NCBI GenBank assembly: GCA_934630555.1
Contig: CAKTXB010000009.1
Coordinates: 1-18,099, forward strand
Direction of reading: 5' to 3'
From: an uncultured Oscillospiraceae bacterium
GTDB taxonomy: Bacteria > Bacillota > Clostridia > Oscillospirales > Oscillospiraceae
DNA: 18,099 bases
Positions 6,844 to 14,671 of this stretch are shown in pieces (within the stretch, counting starts at the first letter, position 1; the number at the start of each line of letters is the position of its first letter). Below the pieces are notes generated by a model. That model was not told the origin of the DNA and did not search any database. It saw nothing but the letters and a program-made list of their open reading frames with translations. The position numbers and the translations under genes are program-made.

Positions 6844-8048
6844 GCGTCCTCCTTTGTATCCAGCACGCGCGCCGTGATGCGGCCCTTGTGCATCTGCATG
6901 GTGATGATCTCGTCCGGCTGCACCTGCGCGGCGCTTTGCACGACGCTGCCGTCGGGTGCGCGGACGACGCTGTAGCCGCGCGCGAGCACCTTAAGGGGAC
7001 TCATGGCGTCGAGCTTGGCGGCCAACTGCACGAACTGGCGCTGCTTTTCGCCGAGGCACTGCTGCGCGGCGGCAGACAGGCGCTGCTGCGCGTGGTCGAG
7101 CAGCACGCGTTTGTCTTCGAGATAGTTTTCCGGTTTTTGCAGCACGCGCTTCTGCGCGAGATGGTCGACCTGCTGGCGCAAAAAGCGCAGCTGCTTCTGC
7201 GCGGCCTGACCCATGCGGGTATGCAGTGTGAGCAGCCGCTGACGCAGCTCCAGCTGGTCGGGTACGGCCAGCTCCGCGGCGTTGGACGGGGTCGCCGCGC
7301 GGACATCGGCGACAAAGTCGCTGATGGTCACGTCCGGCTCGTGGCCAACGGCGGAGATGACGGGAATTTCAGAATCGTAGATAGCCCTTGCCACGCGCTC
7401 GTCATTGAACGCCCAGAGATCTTCGATGGAGCCGCCGCCGCGGCCGGTGATGATGAGGTCGGCCACATGGTAGCGGTTGGCGTAGCGGATGGCGCCGGCG
7501 ATCTCTGCCGGGGCTTCCGCGCCCTGCACGCGGACAGGCAGGAGCTTGACTTTGCACAGGGGGTAACGGCGATTGAGGATACGCAGCATATCCATGATGG
7601 CTGCGCCTGCGCCGGAGGTGACGATGGCGATGGTCTGCGGGTAAAGCGGCAGTGGTTTTTTATGGGCCGGGTCGAACAGCCCCTCGGCCTGGAGCTTCTG
7701 TTTGAGCTGCTCAAAGGCAACGTAGAGGTCGCCCACGCCGTCGGGCGTCATGGCCTCGCAGTAGAGCTGATACGCACCGTCGCGCGGGAATACGCTGACG
7801 CGGCCGGCGGCGATGACCTTCATGCCGTTTTCCGGCCGGAAGCGCAGCCGCAGCGCAGCGGTCCTAAACATCACGCAGCGCAGTGCGCCCGCTTCATCCT
7901 TAAGGGTGAAATAGTGGTGTCCGGAGGGGTAGATCTTATAGTTGCTCAGTTCGCCGCGGACATAGAGGCCGGAGAGCAGCTGGTCGCGGTCGAGCAAACC
8001 CTTGACGTATTCATTGAGCTGCGATACGGAGATGACGTTTTGTTCCAT
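6840..8048 (-). CDS. xseA: Exodeoxyribonuclease VII large subunit
   Basis: This 402-residue catalytic subunit of exonuclease VII has an N-terminal OB-fold (about 5-100: SVSQLNEYVKGLL, VRGELSNYK, GHHYFTLKD). A nuclease core follows with AIVTSGAGAAIMD (141-153), the signature GRGGGSIEDLWAFNDE (202-217) and ISAVGHEPDVTISDFVADVRAATPSNAAE (231-259). A long coiled-coil-like helical region (about 260-350) ends the protein. The ATG at 8048 shares one base with the preceding stop (TGATG), with GGAGG 7 nt upstream. The longer frame to 8312 reads into the upstream gene and is not real. Confidence 0.96.
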   Translation of the reverse strand: MEQNVISVSQLNEYVKGLLDRDQLLSGLYVRGELSNYKIYPSGHHYFTLKDEAGALRCVMFRTAALRLRFRPENGMKVIAAGRVSVFPRDGAYQLYCEAMTPDGVGDLYVAFEQLKQKLQAEGLFDPAHKKPLPLYPQTIAIVTSGAGAAIMDMLRILNRRYPLCKVKLLPVRVQGAEAPAEIAGAIRYANRYHVADLIITGRGGGSIEDLWAFNDERVARAIYDSEIPVISAVGHEPDVTISDFVADVRAATPSNAAELAVPDQLELRQRLLTLHTRMGQAAQKQLRFLRQQVDHLAQKRVLQKPENYLEDKRVLLDHAQQRLSAAAQQCLGEKQRQFVQLAAKLDAMSPLKVLARGYSVVRAPDGSVVQSAAQVQPDEIITMQMHKGRITARVLDTKEDA

Positions 8049-8971
8049 CAATGCGCCTCCTGCAAATAGGCCAGCACAGCCACGCCCATGGCGTTGTCGG
8101 CGGAATACTGCGGCTGGGCAAACACGGGGCGGAACGCGGCGCAGTGCGCGCGCAGAAGGGTGTTGGACGCGACGCCGCCGGAAAATACGACTTCCAGCCC
8201 CGGATACTGCTTTTGCGCTGCGGCGGTGGCCGCCGTAACGGCGTGGCAGACGGAGAGGATGGCGTAGCGCGCGGTCTGCGCGTCGTCGTGGCCCTGGGTA
8301 CGGAACTGGCACACCTTGTTTTCAAGGCCGGAGAAAGAAAATTGCAGGCCGTCGAGCTTAACACGGAACGCGTCGCGGGCGTCGGTTCCGGCGGCCAGCG
8401 CGTCGAGCGCCTTGCCGGACGGGAACGGCAGGCCGAGGAGTTTACCGGTACGGTCCATGATCTGGCCGGCGGAGATGTCGCTGGTGCCGCCGATGCGTTC
8501 GGCGCGGACATTTTTCTCCTCCGGCGTGACGAGCAGCAGCTCCGTTGTGCCGCCGGACAGGTGCCACGCCAGGTGCGGCTTCTGCATCAGATCCAGACGG
8601 CCGGCCGACCAGAGCGCGGCGGCAATATGGCCCTGCTGGTGCGACACGGCATGAAACGGCACATTTAAAATCTCCGCCACGCACTGCCCCAGTGTCTGGC
8701 CTGCAAGAAAGCACGGCATATACGAGCCCTCGACGGCGCGCGGGCGCGTGCTGGCAGCCACGGCGCAAATATCGGCCCGCTCCGCCGAGTCCATGAGCCG
8801 GCGGACGATCTCCGGCAGGCGCTTGGTATGTGCAAAAAGCGCGTCGCTCTGGCGCAGGCCGAGCTGACCCGGCGCGACGTCAAGCAGACGCGAGCAGTTT
8901 TGCCCCTGCATGCCGTCAAACGCGGCAGCAGAGGTCGTATAGTTGCTGGTATCAAAGCCGAGCGTTCTCAT
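8048..8971 (-). CDS. TsaD/Kae1-like ASKHA protein, paralogue of the t6A enzyme
   Basis: The 307-residue protein has the Kae1/TsaD (Gcp) fold: LGFDTSNYTTS (4-14), the metal-binding HQQGH (H111, H115), WHLSGGTTELLLV (136-148), IMDRTGKLLGLPFPSGKALDALA, FSFSGLENKV, FSGGVASNTLLR and a C-terminal ADNAMGVA. TsaD makes the t6A base of tRNA with TsaB, TsaC and TsaE. This protein is shorter than usual for TsaD (about 340) and has T142 where TsaD commonly has histidine (SGGHT). Since Clostridia also carry a separate tsaD, I read it as the paralogue often found between nusB and xseA, with unknown function. It overlaps nusB as ATGA, so it is part of the operon. If no second copy exists, it could be tsaD itself. 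Confidence 0.8.
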   Translation of the reverse strand: MRTLGFDTSNYTTSAAAFDGMQGQNCSRLLDVAPGQLGLRQSDALFAHTKRLPEIVRRLMDSAERADICAVAASTRPRAVEGSYMPCFLAGQTLGQCVAEILNVPFHAVSHQQGHIAAALWSAGRLDLMQKPHLAWHLSGGTTELLLVTPEEKNVRAERIGGTSDISAGQIMDRTGKLLGLPFPSGKALDALAAGTDARDAFRVKLDGLQFSFSGLENKVCQFRTQGHDDAQTARYAILSVCHAVTAATAAAQKQYPGLEVVFSGGVASNTLLRAHCAAFRPVFAQPQYSADNAMGVAVLAYLQEAH

Positions 8972-9417
8972 GCGTTTGCGACCTCACGCGCGAACGCGCC
9001 GAGAATGCCGTTGACAAAGGACACGACGTCCTCGTCTTCATATTTGCGCGTGAGCTCCACGGCCTCGCTGATGGCGGCGTTGACGGGCACGTCATCGACA
9101 TAGAGCGCTTCGTACATGGCCAGCAGCATGATGGCGCGGGCCGTGCGCGAGATGCGCTTGAGCTCCCAGCCCACGGCATATTTTCGGATGTAGCCCTCCA
9201 GCTCTTCGCGCTTTTCCTCGATGCCGCAGAGCGTCTGCTCGATGTAGGCGGACTGCTTTGTGCCGGGCTGTTCTTCATAGACGTCGGCTTCGTCTTTGAG
9301 CGTCTGGAAATAGTCCGGCTGCAGGAGGGCCTGCGCGACGGCCTGCGCGTCATCATCGCGGAACTCCATTTCGTATACGAGCTGCGCGACGATCTCGCGG
9401 GCATTGGTTCTTGTCAT
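8968..9417 (-). CDS. nusB: Transcription antitermination factor NusB
   Basis: This 149-residue helical protein starts MTRTNAREIVAQLVYEMEF, the usual NusB beginning (ArRxARexalqlLYqxef). It has the family C-terminus RAIMLLAMYEALYVDDVPVNAAISEAVELTRKYEDEDVVSFVNGILGAFARE. NusB binds boxA RNA together with S10 (NusE) for rRNA antitermination. GGAG sits 6 nt before the ATG. The distance to asp23 is 55 nt and holds a hairpin. Confidence 0.95.
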   Translation of the reverse strand: MTRTNAREIVAQLVYEMEFRDDDAQAVAQALLQPDYFQTLKDEADVYEEQPGTKQSAYIEQTLCGIEEKREELEGYIRKYAVGWELKRISRTARAIMLLAMYEALYVDDVPVNAAISEAVELTRKYEDEDVVSFVNGILGAFAREVANA

Positions 9418-9439
9418 GGTCTTCTCCTTTGTAAAATCA

Positions 9440-9460
9440 GCCCTTTGCGGCGCAAAGGGC
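9440..9460 (-). other. Intercistronic hairpin between asp23 and nusB
   Basis: GCCCTTTGC (9440-9448), a 3-nt loop and GCAAAGGGC (9452-9460) form a perfect 9-bp stem. On the minus strand it is followed by TGATTTTAC, a poor U-tract, so it is more likely an mRNA processing/stability element or a leaky attenuator setting the asp23:nusB ratio than a full terminator. Confidence 0.5.
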
Positions 9461-9472
9461 CGGTTTTCTGTC

Positions 9473-9859
9473 TTACTTCTTTGCCTCGCGCGGCAGGGCC
9501 ACGCCGCAGATGTTGATGTTCACCTGCTCAACGCTCAGGCCCGTGACGGACTCAACGCTGTTTTTGACCACGTCCTGCAGGGTCTTGGCCAGCTCGAACA
9601 CGGATACGCCGAATTTGGCCACGACGTCGCATTCGATGCAGAGCTTGCCCTCTTTTGCGCCGGTGAGGCGGATGCCCTTAGCAGGGTTCTTTTTGCCGCC
9701 GAGCAGCTCGGCAATGTCGGTGGTGAGGTTGGCGCTCAGGCCGCATACGCCCTCCGTTTCCAGAATGGCGGACGCGGCAACGGTGGCGATGACATCCTCA
9801 GAGATCTGCACGGAGCCGTTTTCGGCCTGCTGGGTATAGTATTCACGGTTTTCTGCCAT
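9473..9859 (-). CDS. Asp23/Gls24 family envelope stress protein (YqhY-like)
   Basis: This 128-residue protein has the DUF322/Asp23 pattern: ISEDVIATVAASAILETEGVCGLS (about 19-42), LCIECDVVAKFGVSVFELAKTLQDVVKNSVESVTGL and VEQVNINICGVAL. The family is linked to the cell envelope and, for YqhY of Bacillus, to acetyl-CoA carboxylase regulation; its position directly ahead of nusB matches yqhY. No signal peptide or membrane segment is seen, so it is cytoplasmic. GGGAG precedes the ATG by 6 nt, and the gene has its own promoter. Confidence 0.92.
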   Translation of the reverse strand: MAENREYYTQQAENGSVQISEDVIATVAASAILETEGVCGLSANLTTDIAELLGGKKNPAKGIRLTGAKEGKLCIECDVVAKFGVSVFELAKTLQDVVKNSVESVTGLSVEQVNINICGVALPREAKK

Positions 9860-9900
9860 GTTGCTCCCTCCACAATGTACGCTTCATGTTAACTGGATAC

Positions 9901-9928
9901 ATTGTAGCATAAACTGCGAAATTTTCAA
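9901..9928 (-). promoter_or_regulatory. Sigma-A-type promoter of the asp23-nusB-xseAB-ispA operon
   Basis: On the minus strand, TTGAAA (9928-9923), a 16-nt spacer and TACAAT (9906-9901) preceded by TGC make an extended -10 promoter 41 nt ahead of asp23. It starts only 7 nt after the spoIIIAH stop, with no terminator between, so sporulation transcripts may also read into this operon. Confidence 0.7.
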
Positions 9929-9935
9929 CTGTTTT

Positions 9936-10493
9936 TCAAGATTTGACCTCGACGATGCGCACCTGGGAAAGGTCGTAGGCCGTCTGGGCGGTAACGACAT
10001 CGGAAATGAGGGCCACGTCGGCCTCGCTCAGGCCGTCGGCCGGGGCGCTGACGGCCACGCTGACGGTGTCATCGCTGATGTAGGTGACGCAGTCGGCGTA
10101 GCCCTTGGCAATGATGAGGCTTTCGATCTGCGCTTCATTGAGCGCCGTGGATACGAGCGTGTTGAGCGTTTGGGCGGCAGAAGTGCCGAGATCACTGTCC
10201 TCGTCGTAGGCGATGGTCTGCTCCAGCAGCTCTACGGCGTTGTCACGCGACTGCTGGCGGCTGAGGCGCACCTGGGCAAAATATTCAGCGGCAGAGGTGG
10301 ACTGGGCGCTGGCAGGCAGGGCTTCGCCGTCCTCGCCCATGACGGTTTCTGTGTCGCCCGGCAGCTGCTCAACGCTGAGCGTTTCGGTGAGGTCGGGCGT
10401 TTTGTCGCGCGTGTACGACCAGTTGAGATAGAGCCCCGCACAGATGAACAGCAGCACGGTGGCGATCACGGCATTTCGTTTCCAGATCTTCAT
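9936..10493 (-). CDS. spoIIIAH: Stage III sporulation protein AH
   Basis: This 185-residue protein has one N-terminal membrane segment (about 7-24, AVIATVLLFICAGLYLNW). A variable linker follows, then a C-terminal ring-building domain of the SpoIIIAH/YscJ type (SAAEYFAQVRLSRQQSRDNAVELL and the IESLIIAKGYADCVTYISDDTVSVAV segment). SpoIIIAH sits in the mother-cell membrane and binds SpoIIQ of the forespore across the intermembrane space, forming part of the feeding channel. GGAGG precedes the ATG; it is the last gene of the operon. Confidence 0.93.
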   Translation of the reverse strand: MKIWKRNAVIATVLLFICAGLYLNWSYTRDKTPDLTETLSVEQLPGDTETVMGEDGEALPASAQSTSAAEYFAQVRLSRQQSRDNAVELLEQTIAYDEDSDLGTSAAQTLNTLVSTALNEAQIESLIIAKGYADCVTYISDDTVSVAVSAPADGLSEADVALISDVVTAQTAYDLSQVRIVEVKS

Positions 10494-10504
10494 GATGGTT
10501 CCTC

Positions 10505-11059
10505 CTAATCGGCTTTTAATTGGATGACGGTGATCTTATCGCTCCCCAGCCCGGTGAGGCTGGAAACCGCTTCGGTGATGGCCAGCCGGACGCCGGCACT
10601 GCCTGCGCCCGTGCAGGCGACGACCGCGCCCTGATAGACCGGGTAGATGGTCTTACGCACGACGGGCGTGCGGTCGGAGCCGCTTTGCTGGAGCACGACG
10701 GTGCTGGCGGACTGCTCGGCGGCGTCGTCACGGCTTTGGGTGCGGTCGGTCTGGTAGATGTGCTCGGCGCTGGCGGACAGACTGAGCAGCACCTGCACCT
10801 CCCCTGCTCCCTCGACGCGGCACAGGAGCGCCTGCAGATCCTGCTGTGTCTGCTGCAAAAGCTGCTGCTCCTGCTGCAATGCGTCTGACACGCGCATGGC
10901 AGGTTCCGCCTTCTGTCCGGCTGGCAGGAGCATGAGCAGCACGCCGAGCAGCAGCACGAGCGCGGCCCAACGGTATTTGCCAAGGCGCGCCGCAAGGGCT
11001 TGCACGCTGGAAAGCAGCGGCGTTTTTTTCGGCTTTCCCGATTCTACTCGTTCGTCCAT
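10505..11059 (-). CDS. spoIIIAG: Stage III sporulation protein AG
   Basis: This 184-residue protein has one membrane segment (about 29-48) followed by a periplasm-facing domain. Within it, LLCRVEGAGEVQVLLSL (about 78-94) and VVRKTIYPVYQGAVVACTGAGSAGVRLAITEAV match the SpoIIIAG ring-building motif. It forms the large ring of the channel in the mother-cell membrane. The ATG at 11059 follows GGAGGAGG and overlaps the end of spoIIIAF by 16 nt. The longer frame upstream of it is a shadow of spoIIIAF. Confidence 0.92.
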   Translation of the reverse strand: MDERVESGKPKKTPLLSSVQALAARLGKYRWAALVLLLGVLLMLLPAGQKAEPAMRVSDALQQEQQLLQQTQQDLQALLCRVEGAGEVQVLLSLSASAEHIYQTDRTQSRDDAAEQSASTVVLQQSGSDRTPVVRKTIYPVYQGAVVACTGAGSAGVRLAITEAVSSLTGLGSDKITVIQLKAD

Positions 11060-11526
11060 GTCTGGGCCTCCTCCGGGATGGCAAGGGTGGCCGCGATCCA
11101 GCGCGTGAGCATCAGGCGCTGCTGCGGCGACGGGTCGCCGGTCAGCTGCACGGCGGCGGGATAGGGATACGTGTCCTCGCCGGCGACGGCGACGTTTGCG
11201 GTCACGGCAAGGCCAAGCTCTGCGGCTTTGTCCAATATATATGCCTCGCAGTTTTCCTTTATGATGGCCGCGGCGAGGGCGCGGTTGCGGATCTCCACGC
11301 CGGTGCGGGCTGTTTCGGCCTGCATTTCGGCGCGGCTGATGGCCTGCGCAATGGTCGTGCTGTTGAGCCGGATCAGCGGGCGGACGGTGCAAAGCAGCAT
11401 GAGAAGGCCGCAGACGAAGCCGCCGACACGGCGCACGCCGCCTTTTGGCAAAAGCGCTGTACACAGCGCCGTGAGCAGCGCGCAGGCAATGATGGACAGC
11501 AGGTATTCCCGCAGGCCCGCGCTCAT
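11044..11526 (-). CDS. spoIIIAF: Stage III sporulation protein AF
   Basis: This 160-residue protein has two N-terminal membrane segments (about 8-26 and 31-50) and a soluble C-terminal domain of the SpoIIIAF type (ENCEAYILDKAAELGLAVTANVAV, QRLMLTRWI). It is a component of the channel complex. The ATG at 11526 overlaps the spoIIIAE stop as ATGA, so its translation is coupled. The weak similarity of the family means the identity rests partly on its position between AE and AG. Confidence 0.88.
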   Translation of the reverse strand: MSAGLREYLLSIIACALLTALCTALLPKGGVRRVGGFVCGLLMLLCTVRPLIRLNSTTIAQAISRAEMQAETARTGVEIRNRALAAAIIKENCEAYILDKAAELGLAVTANVAVAGEDTYPYPAAVQLTGDPSPQQRLMLTRWIAATLAIPEEAQTWTNE

Positions 11527-12620
11527 GCGCCCGCCGCCTTTAAAAAGCACGTGCAGCAGATGAGCGCCATCAAAAGCGCGCAGCCGGTCATGGCCAGCAT
11601 ATAGCCCATGGCGGTGGCCAGATGCGAAATGAGGCCGGAGAGGCCGGTGCTGCCCGCTGTGCCGCCGGCGGCGGCTGCCACGCGGAGCGTGAGATATTGC
11701 AGGCCGATGCGCAAAAACGGCAGAAGCCCCATGGCCAGCACGGCAAGCAGGCCGAACGCGCCCGCCGCCGCTTTGACCGCGCCCGCGCCGGCAAGGACGC
11801 TTTCGGTCGCATCGGACACGATGCCGCCCACGACGGGCAGCGCAGCAGAAAGGCCGGCCTTGACAGCGCGCACGCCGGCGGCATCCGCCGCGCCGGTCAC
11901 GACGCCGCTGAGCGTTAAGTAGGCGGTAAACAGATACATGACCCCCTTGAGGCTGACGGTGATGACCCAGCCGATGAGTTCCCGGAGTTTGGAGAGCCGC
12001 TCCTGCCCCACGGCACAGTCGGCGGCGGCGAGGGCCGCAAAGGCATAGACCATGGGCTGGAGCAGGCGGCGGATCAGCGTGAGCAGCACGTCCATGAACA
12101 GTGTGGAGCCGACATAGAGCGCCGTGCCCGCGGAGGGCGCGCCCGCGGCTGTGACAGCAGCGGACAGGACCGGCAGCAAAAGCGTTGTGAAATTGCAGAC
12201 GCGGTCGAGCGTGTCTGCCGCGAGGCCGATCATGGTTTGCAGACTTGCCGTGCACACGCCGGTGATGGCCAATGCGCCTGCAATGGTGACGGCGCGGGCC
12301 GGAATGCCCGGGCCAAAGTTTTCTGCCATGGCGCAGAGGATGACGGCGGCCAGCAGGGCGCAGAGCGTTTTCGCAGCCTCACGCGTGCTTCCAAGGGCAC
12401 CGGTGAGGGCGTTTGAGAACACGGAGAATGTCGTTTTTAAGAAGTCGCCGCCGGTGGTGGGGCTGACGTCTTGCAGCTGGGCGCGGGTATCGGCGTCCAG
12501 CGCATCCGGGAGCGTGTCCGCGCCGAGGGCGGCGGCCTGCCGCGCGGCGACATCCTCCGCCGCCCGCACCGGGCCACAGAGCAAAAGCGCGGCAAACAGG
12601 ATGAGAATGATGCGGCGCAT
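11523..12620 (-). CDS. spoIIIAE: Stage III sporulation protein AE
   Basis: This 365-residue polytopic membrane protein has an N-terminal signal-like segment (RRIILILFAALLLCGPVRAAED, about 2-23) and roughly seven or eight hydrophobic helices after residue 75. Conserved-looking stretches are LTLIRRLLQPMVYAFAALAA and LIGWVITVSLKGVMYLFTAYLTLSG. In the family it is the multi-pass export-gate-like part of the spoIIIA complex. GGGAGG lies 5 nt before the ATG; the gap to the spoIIIAD stop is a single base. Confidence 0.93.
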   Translation of the reverse strand: MRRIILILFAALLLCGPVRAAEDVAARQAAALGADTLPDALDADTRAQLQDVSPTTGGDFLKTTFSVFSNALTGALGSTREAAKTLCALLAAVILCAMAENFGPGIPARAVTIAGALAITGVCTASLQTMIGLAADTLDRVCNFTTLLLPVLSAAVTAAGAPSAGTALYVGSTLFMDVLLTLIRRLLQPMVYAFAALAAADCAVGQERLSKLRELIGWVITVSLKGVMYLFTAYLTLSGVVTGAADAAGVRAVKAGLSAALPVVGGIVSDATESVLAGAGAVKAAAGAFGLLAVLAMGLLPFLRIGLQYLTLRVAAAAGGTAGSTGLSGLISHLATAMGYMLAMTGCALLMALICCTCFLKAAGA

Positions 12621-12621
12621 A

Positions 12622-13014
12622 TCAGCCTCCCATCAGTGTTTTGGCTGTTTGCAGCACAGCCTGTGCCAGCGGCAGCGCGGCATAGAGCGCCAGAAGCGTG
12701 CCGCACAGCTCCACCGTCTTACACAACGCGCCCTCGCCGGCGTCATGGCAGAAGGCAGCGGAGATCTGCGTGAGCAGCCCCAGCGCCACGGTTTTAAACA
12801 GCGGCGCAAGCAGCGGCGTTTCCAGTCCTGTGAGCGATTGCAGCTCCCGCAAGAAGGCCAGGACCGGCTCGGCGGCAGGCAGAGCTGCCGCAAAGGCTGC
12901 CGCGCAGCACGCTGCGCTGAGGCAGAACGCGAGTTCCGGTCTATGCCGCCGCATGAGCAGCCCCGCCGCGGCGCAAAGGACGCAGACGCCTGCAATTTTG
13001 ATGAGCGTTTCCAT
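12622..13014 (-). CDS. spoIIIAD: Stage III sporulation protein AD
   Basis: This 130-residue protein has about four hydrophobic segments and the family ending KTVELCGTLLALYAALPLAQAVLQTAKTLMGG. The start METLIKIAGVCVLCAAAGLLM at 13014 is preferred over 13068, since the extra 18 residues lie inside spoIIIAC. No good ribosome binding site is seen ahead of it; with only 1 nt after the spoIIIAC stop, translation is probably coupled. Confidence 0.92.
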   Translation of the reverse strand: METLIKIAGVCVLCAAAGLLMRRHRPELAFCLSAACCAAAFAAALPAAEPVLAFLRELQSLTGLETPLLAPLFKTVALGLLTQISAAFCHDAGEGALCKTVELCGTLLALYAALPLAQAVLQTAKTLMGG

Positions 13015-13015
13015 G

Positions 13016-13210
13016 CTAAAAGCCGAACAGAGATTTGACGAGCGCGAACAGGTCGGCGATGCGCTCAACGACGATCATAAGCACGACGACAAGGCCGGCG
13101 AGCGTGGTCATGGTGGCCTGCTCCTCGCGGCCGGAGCGCGTGAGCACCTGATTGAGGATGGACACGATGATGCCCACGGCGGCGATTTTGAAGATGAGGT
13201 CAATATCCAT
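13016..13210 (-). CDS. spoIIIAC: Stage III sporulation protein AC
   Basis: This is a very small membrane protein of 64 residues with two hydrophobic helices (about 5-24 and 34-57) separated by TRSGREEQATM, the typical SpoIIIAC layout (IFKIAAVGIIVSILNQVL then TLAGLVVVLMIVV). It is a membrane subunit of the channel between mother cell and forespore. It lies 5 nt after spoIIIAB. Confidence 0.95.
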   Translation of the reverse strand: MDIDLIFKIAAVGIIVSILNQVLTRSGREEQATMTTLAGLVVVLMIVVERIADLFALVKSLFGF

Positions 13211-13215
13211 GGGCG

Positions 13216-13731
13216 CTACAGCAGAATGACCGCGATGGCAAGGCCGGCGCAGACGCCGAGCGTGCGGTAGCTGCGGCAGCGCGCAGCGCGTGACTGCTCA
13301 AGCTCAGCCAGCGCTGCGTCTGTCTGGCGCGTGGCAAGGTCGATGGCGCGGCACTGACCCTCCACGTCGAAGCGCCCCAGCGTCATGGAAAGGCCAAGCA
13401 GCGCGCGGCGCACCGGCCCGGGCAGCGCCAGCTGCGGCGTGTGGTCGAGTGCAAAGCCAAACGCGGCCTGCACCGGGCCTGTCCGGTCGGCTTGCAGCCT
13501 GCGGGCACAGGCTGCGAACAGTGCGCCGACCGGGCCGGGGACGTCCTGCCCCAAGCCATGCAGCAGCTCCGGCAGCGGGGTCATGCGGCAGCGCAGTTCG
13601 TTTTTCATCTGTCCGAACGCCTGCCGCAGATCCTGCAGCTGCGCCGTCTGGCGGCGGATGTTGGCCGCGAAGCCGAAGCCCACGGCAGACGCGCTGCCGA
13701 CGATGAGGGCAAGGCCCAGTAGTTTCAGCAT
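13216..13731 (-). CDS. spoIIIAB: Stage III sporulation protein AB
   Basis: This 171-residue protein has an N-terminal hydrophobic segment (about 2-23) and a C-terminal membrane segment (LGVCAGLAIAVILL). The family pattern LQDLRQAFGQMKNELRCRMTPLPELL (about 32-57) is visible, as is LGRFDVEGQCRAIDLATRQTDAAL. It is the membrane partner of the SpoIIIAA ATPase in the channel complex. GGAGG lies 8 nt before the ATG, which directly follows the spoIIIAA stop. Confidence 0.93.
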   Translation of the reverse strand: MLKLLGLALIVGSASAVGFGFAANIRRQTAQLQDLRQAFGQMKNELRCRMTPLPELLHGLGQDVPGPVGALFAACARRLQADRTGPVQAAFGFALDHTPQLALPGPVRRALLGLSMTLGRFDVEGQCRAIDLATRQTDAALAELEQSRAARCRSYRTLGVCAGLAIAVILL

Positions 13732-14568
13732 TTACATTGCCTCCTCCATGCTCCAGTTCTTTTGTCCGTCCAGGGTGATGTAGGTGTCGAATACGCCAAG
13801 GCGCAGCAAGTCGCGGTACAGCGGGCGCTTTTCCAGCGCTGTTCGGCTTTCGGCGTGCGCCGTGGCCAGCAGCCGGACGCCGCAGTAGCTGCACTGTCGG
13901 ATGGCTTCCAGATCCTCCGGTGCGGTGATCTCGTCGACTGCGATCCAGTCTGGGCGCATGGCGCGCAGAAGGAGCATCATGCTGTGGGCCTTGCTGCCGC
14001 CGGACAGCACGTCCGTGCACGGGCCGACATCCAGCTGCGGCACGCCCTGCACGCACGCGGCCAGCTCTCCCCGCTCGTCAGCCACGCTCACACGGGCGCC
14101 GCCGCGGGAAAGTGCGCGGATACAGGCGCGCAGCAGCGTGGTTTTGCCGCAGCCCGGCGCGCCGAGCAAAAGCGCGGAGCGCGTGAGCGGCGGGGTTCGG
14201 CAGTCTATCTGCCGCGCGATGCGGATGCAGAGCGAACTGACGCTGCGCAGGCCGGTCATAACGCCGCCGCGTACGACGGCGGTGCCGCACACGCCGACGC
14301 GGTGACCGCCGGCGATGGTAACAAAGCCATCGCACAGCTGCTCCTGCGCAGCGTAACAGGAATGGTCGGTGGCGGCCATGAGGGTATTTTCAAGCTCCTG
14401 CCAGGTGACGGGCCGCGCGTCGAGCTGTATTTCACGGCCAGCGAGGAGCGCTGCGGGCGCCTCGCCGGCGCGCAGGCGAATATCCTCGGGCTGCCGGGCG
14501 GCAAGCCGCAGCAGCGGCGCGTGCAGGCGCGGCGGCAGGATGGGCAAAATCTGCTGTAACACTTCCAT
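13732..14568 (-). CDS. spoIIIAA: Stage III sporulation protein AA (ATPase)
   Basis: This 278-residue cytoplasmic ATPase related to secretion ATPases probably powers the channel. Seen are the N-terminal domain with EDIRLRAGEAPA, GFVTIAGGHRVGVCGTAV (81-98), Walker A GAPGCGKTT (136-144), ADERGELA, the GPCTDVLSGGSKA loop, Walker B WIAVDEI (208-214) and LLATAHAES. It is the first gene of the operon. The ATG at 14568 has GGAAG about 8 nt upstream. A sigma-E-like promoter lies just ahead, which leaves a very short leader. Confidence 0.95.
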   Translation of the reverse strand: MEVLQQILPILPPRLHAPLLRLAARQPEDIRLRAGEAPAALLAGREIQLDARPVTWQELENTLMAATDHSCYAAQEQLCDGFVTIAGGHRVGVCGTAVVRGGVMTGLRSVSSLCIRIARQIDCRTPPLTRSALLLGAPGCGKTTLLRACIRALSRGGARVSVADERGELAACVQGVPQLDVGPCTDVLSGGSKAHSMMLLLRAMRPDWIAVDEITAPEDLEAIRQCSYCGVRLLATAHAESRTALEKRPLYRDLLRLGVFDTYITLDGQKNWSMEEAM

Positions 14569-14585
14569 TTTTTCACTTCCCGTAC

Positions 14586-14613
14586 AATCTATGGCCGCGC
14601 CGGGCGATTATGT
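14586..14613 (-). promoter_or_regulatory. Sigma-E-like promoter of the spoIIIA operon
   Basis: On the minus strand, ACATAAT (14613-14607), a 13-nt spacer and CATAGATT (14593-14586) resemble the sigma-E boxes (ATA-containing -35 and CATAnAnT -10). Mother-cell expression by sigma-E is established for spoIIIA in Bacillus. The predicted start leaves about 11 nt of leader, which still holds the ribosome binding site. Confidence 0.6.
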
Positions 14614-14638
14614 CAGACAGCTTTTTCCAGCATTCGGG

Positions 14639-14670
14639 TTGACATCGGGGCGGAATCGTGCTAGTATAAT
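14639..14670 (+). promoter_or_regulatory. Promoter of the pyk leader
   Basis: A perfect TTGACA (14639-14644) is followed by TAGTAT (14662-14667, spacer 17) overlapping a perfect TATAAT (14665-14670, spacer 20). The consensus boxes are 3 nt farther apart than ideal with the better -10, so which -10 is used is uncertain. The promoter diverges from that of spoIIIA. Confidence 0.65.
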
Positions 14671-14671
14671 A

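Noticed and set aside
11044..12255. 403-codon minus frame as one long protein
   Set aside because: Its upstream part is an out-of-frame shadow of spoIIIAE; only the end from 11526 is spoIIIAF with a coupled start.
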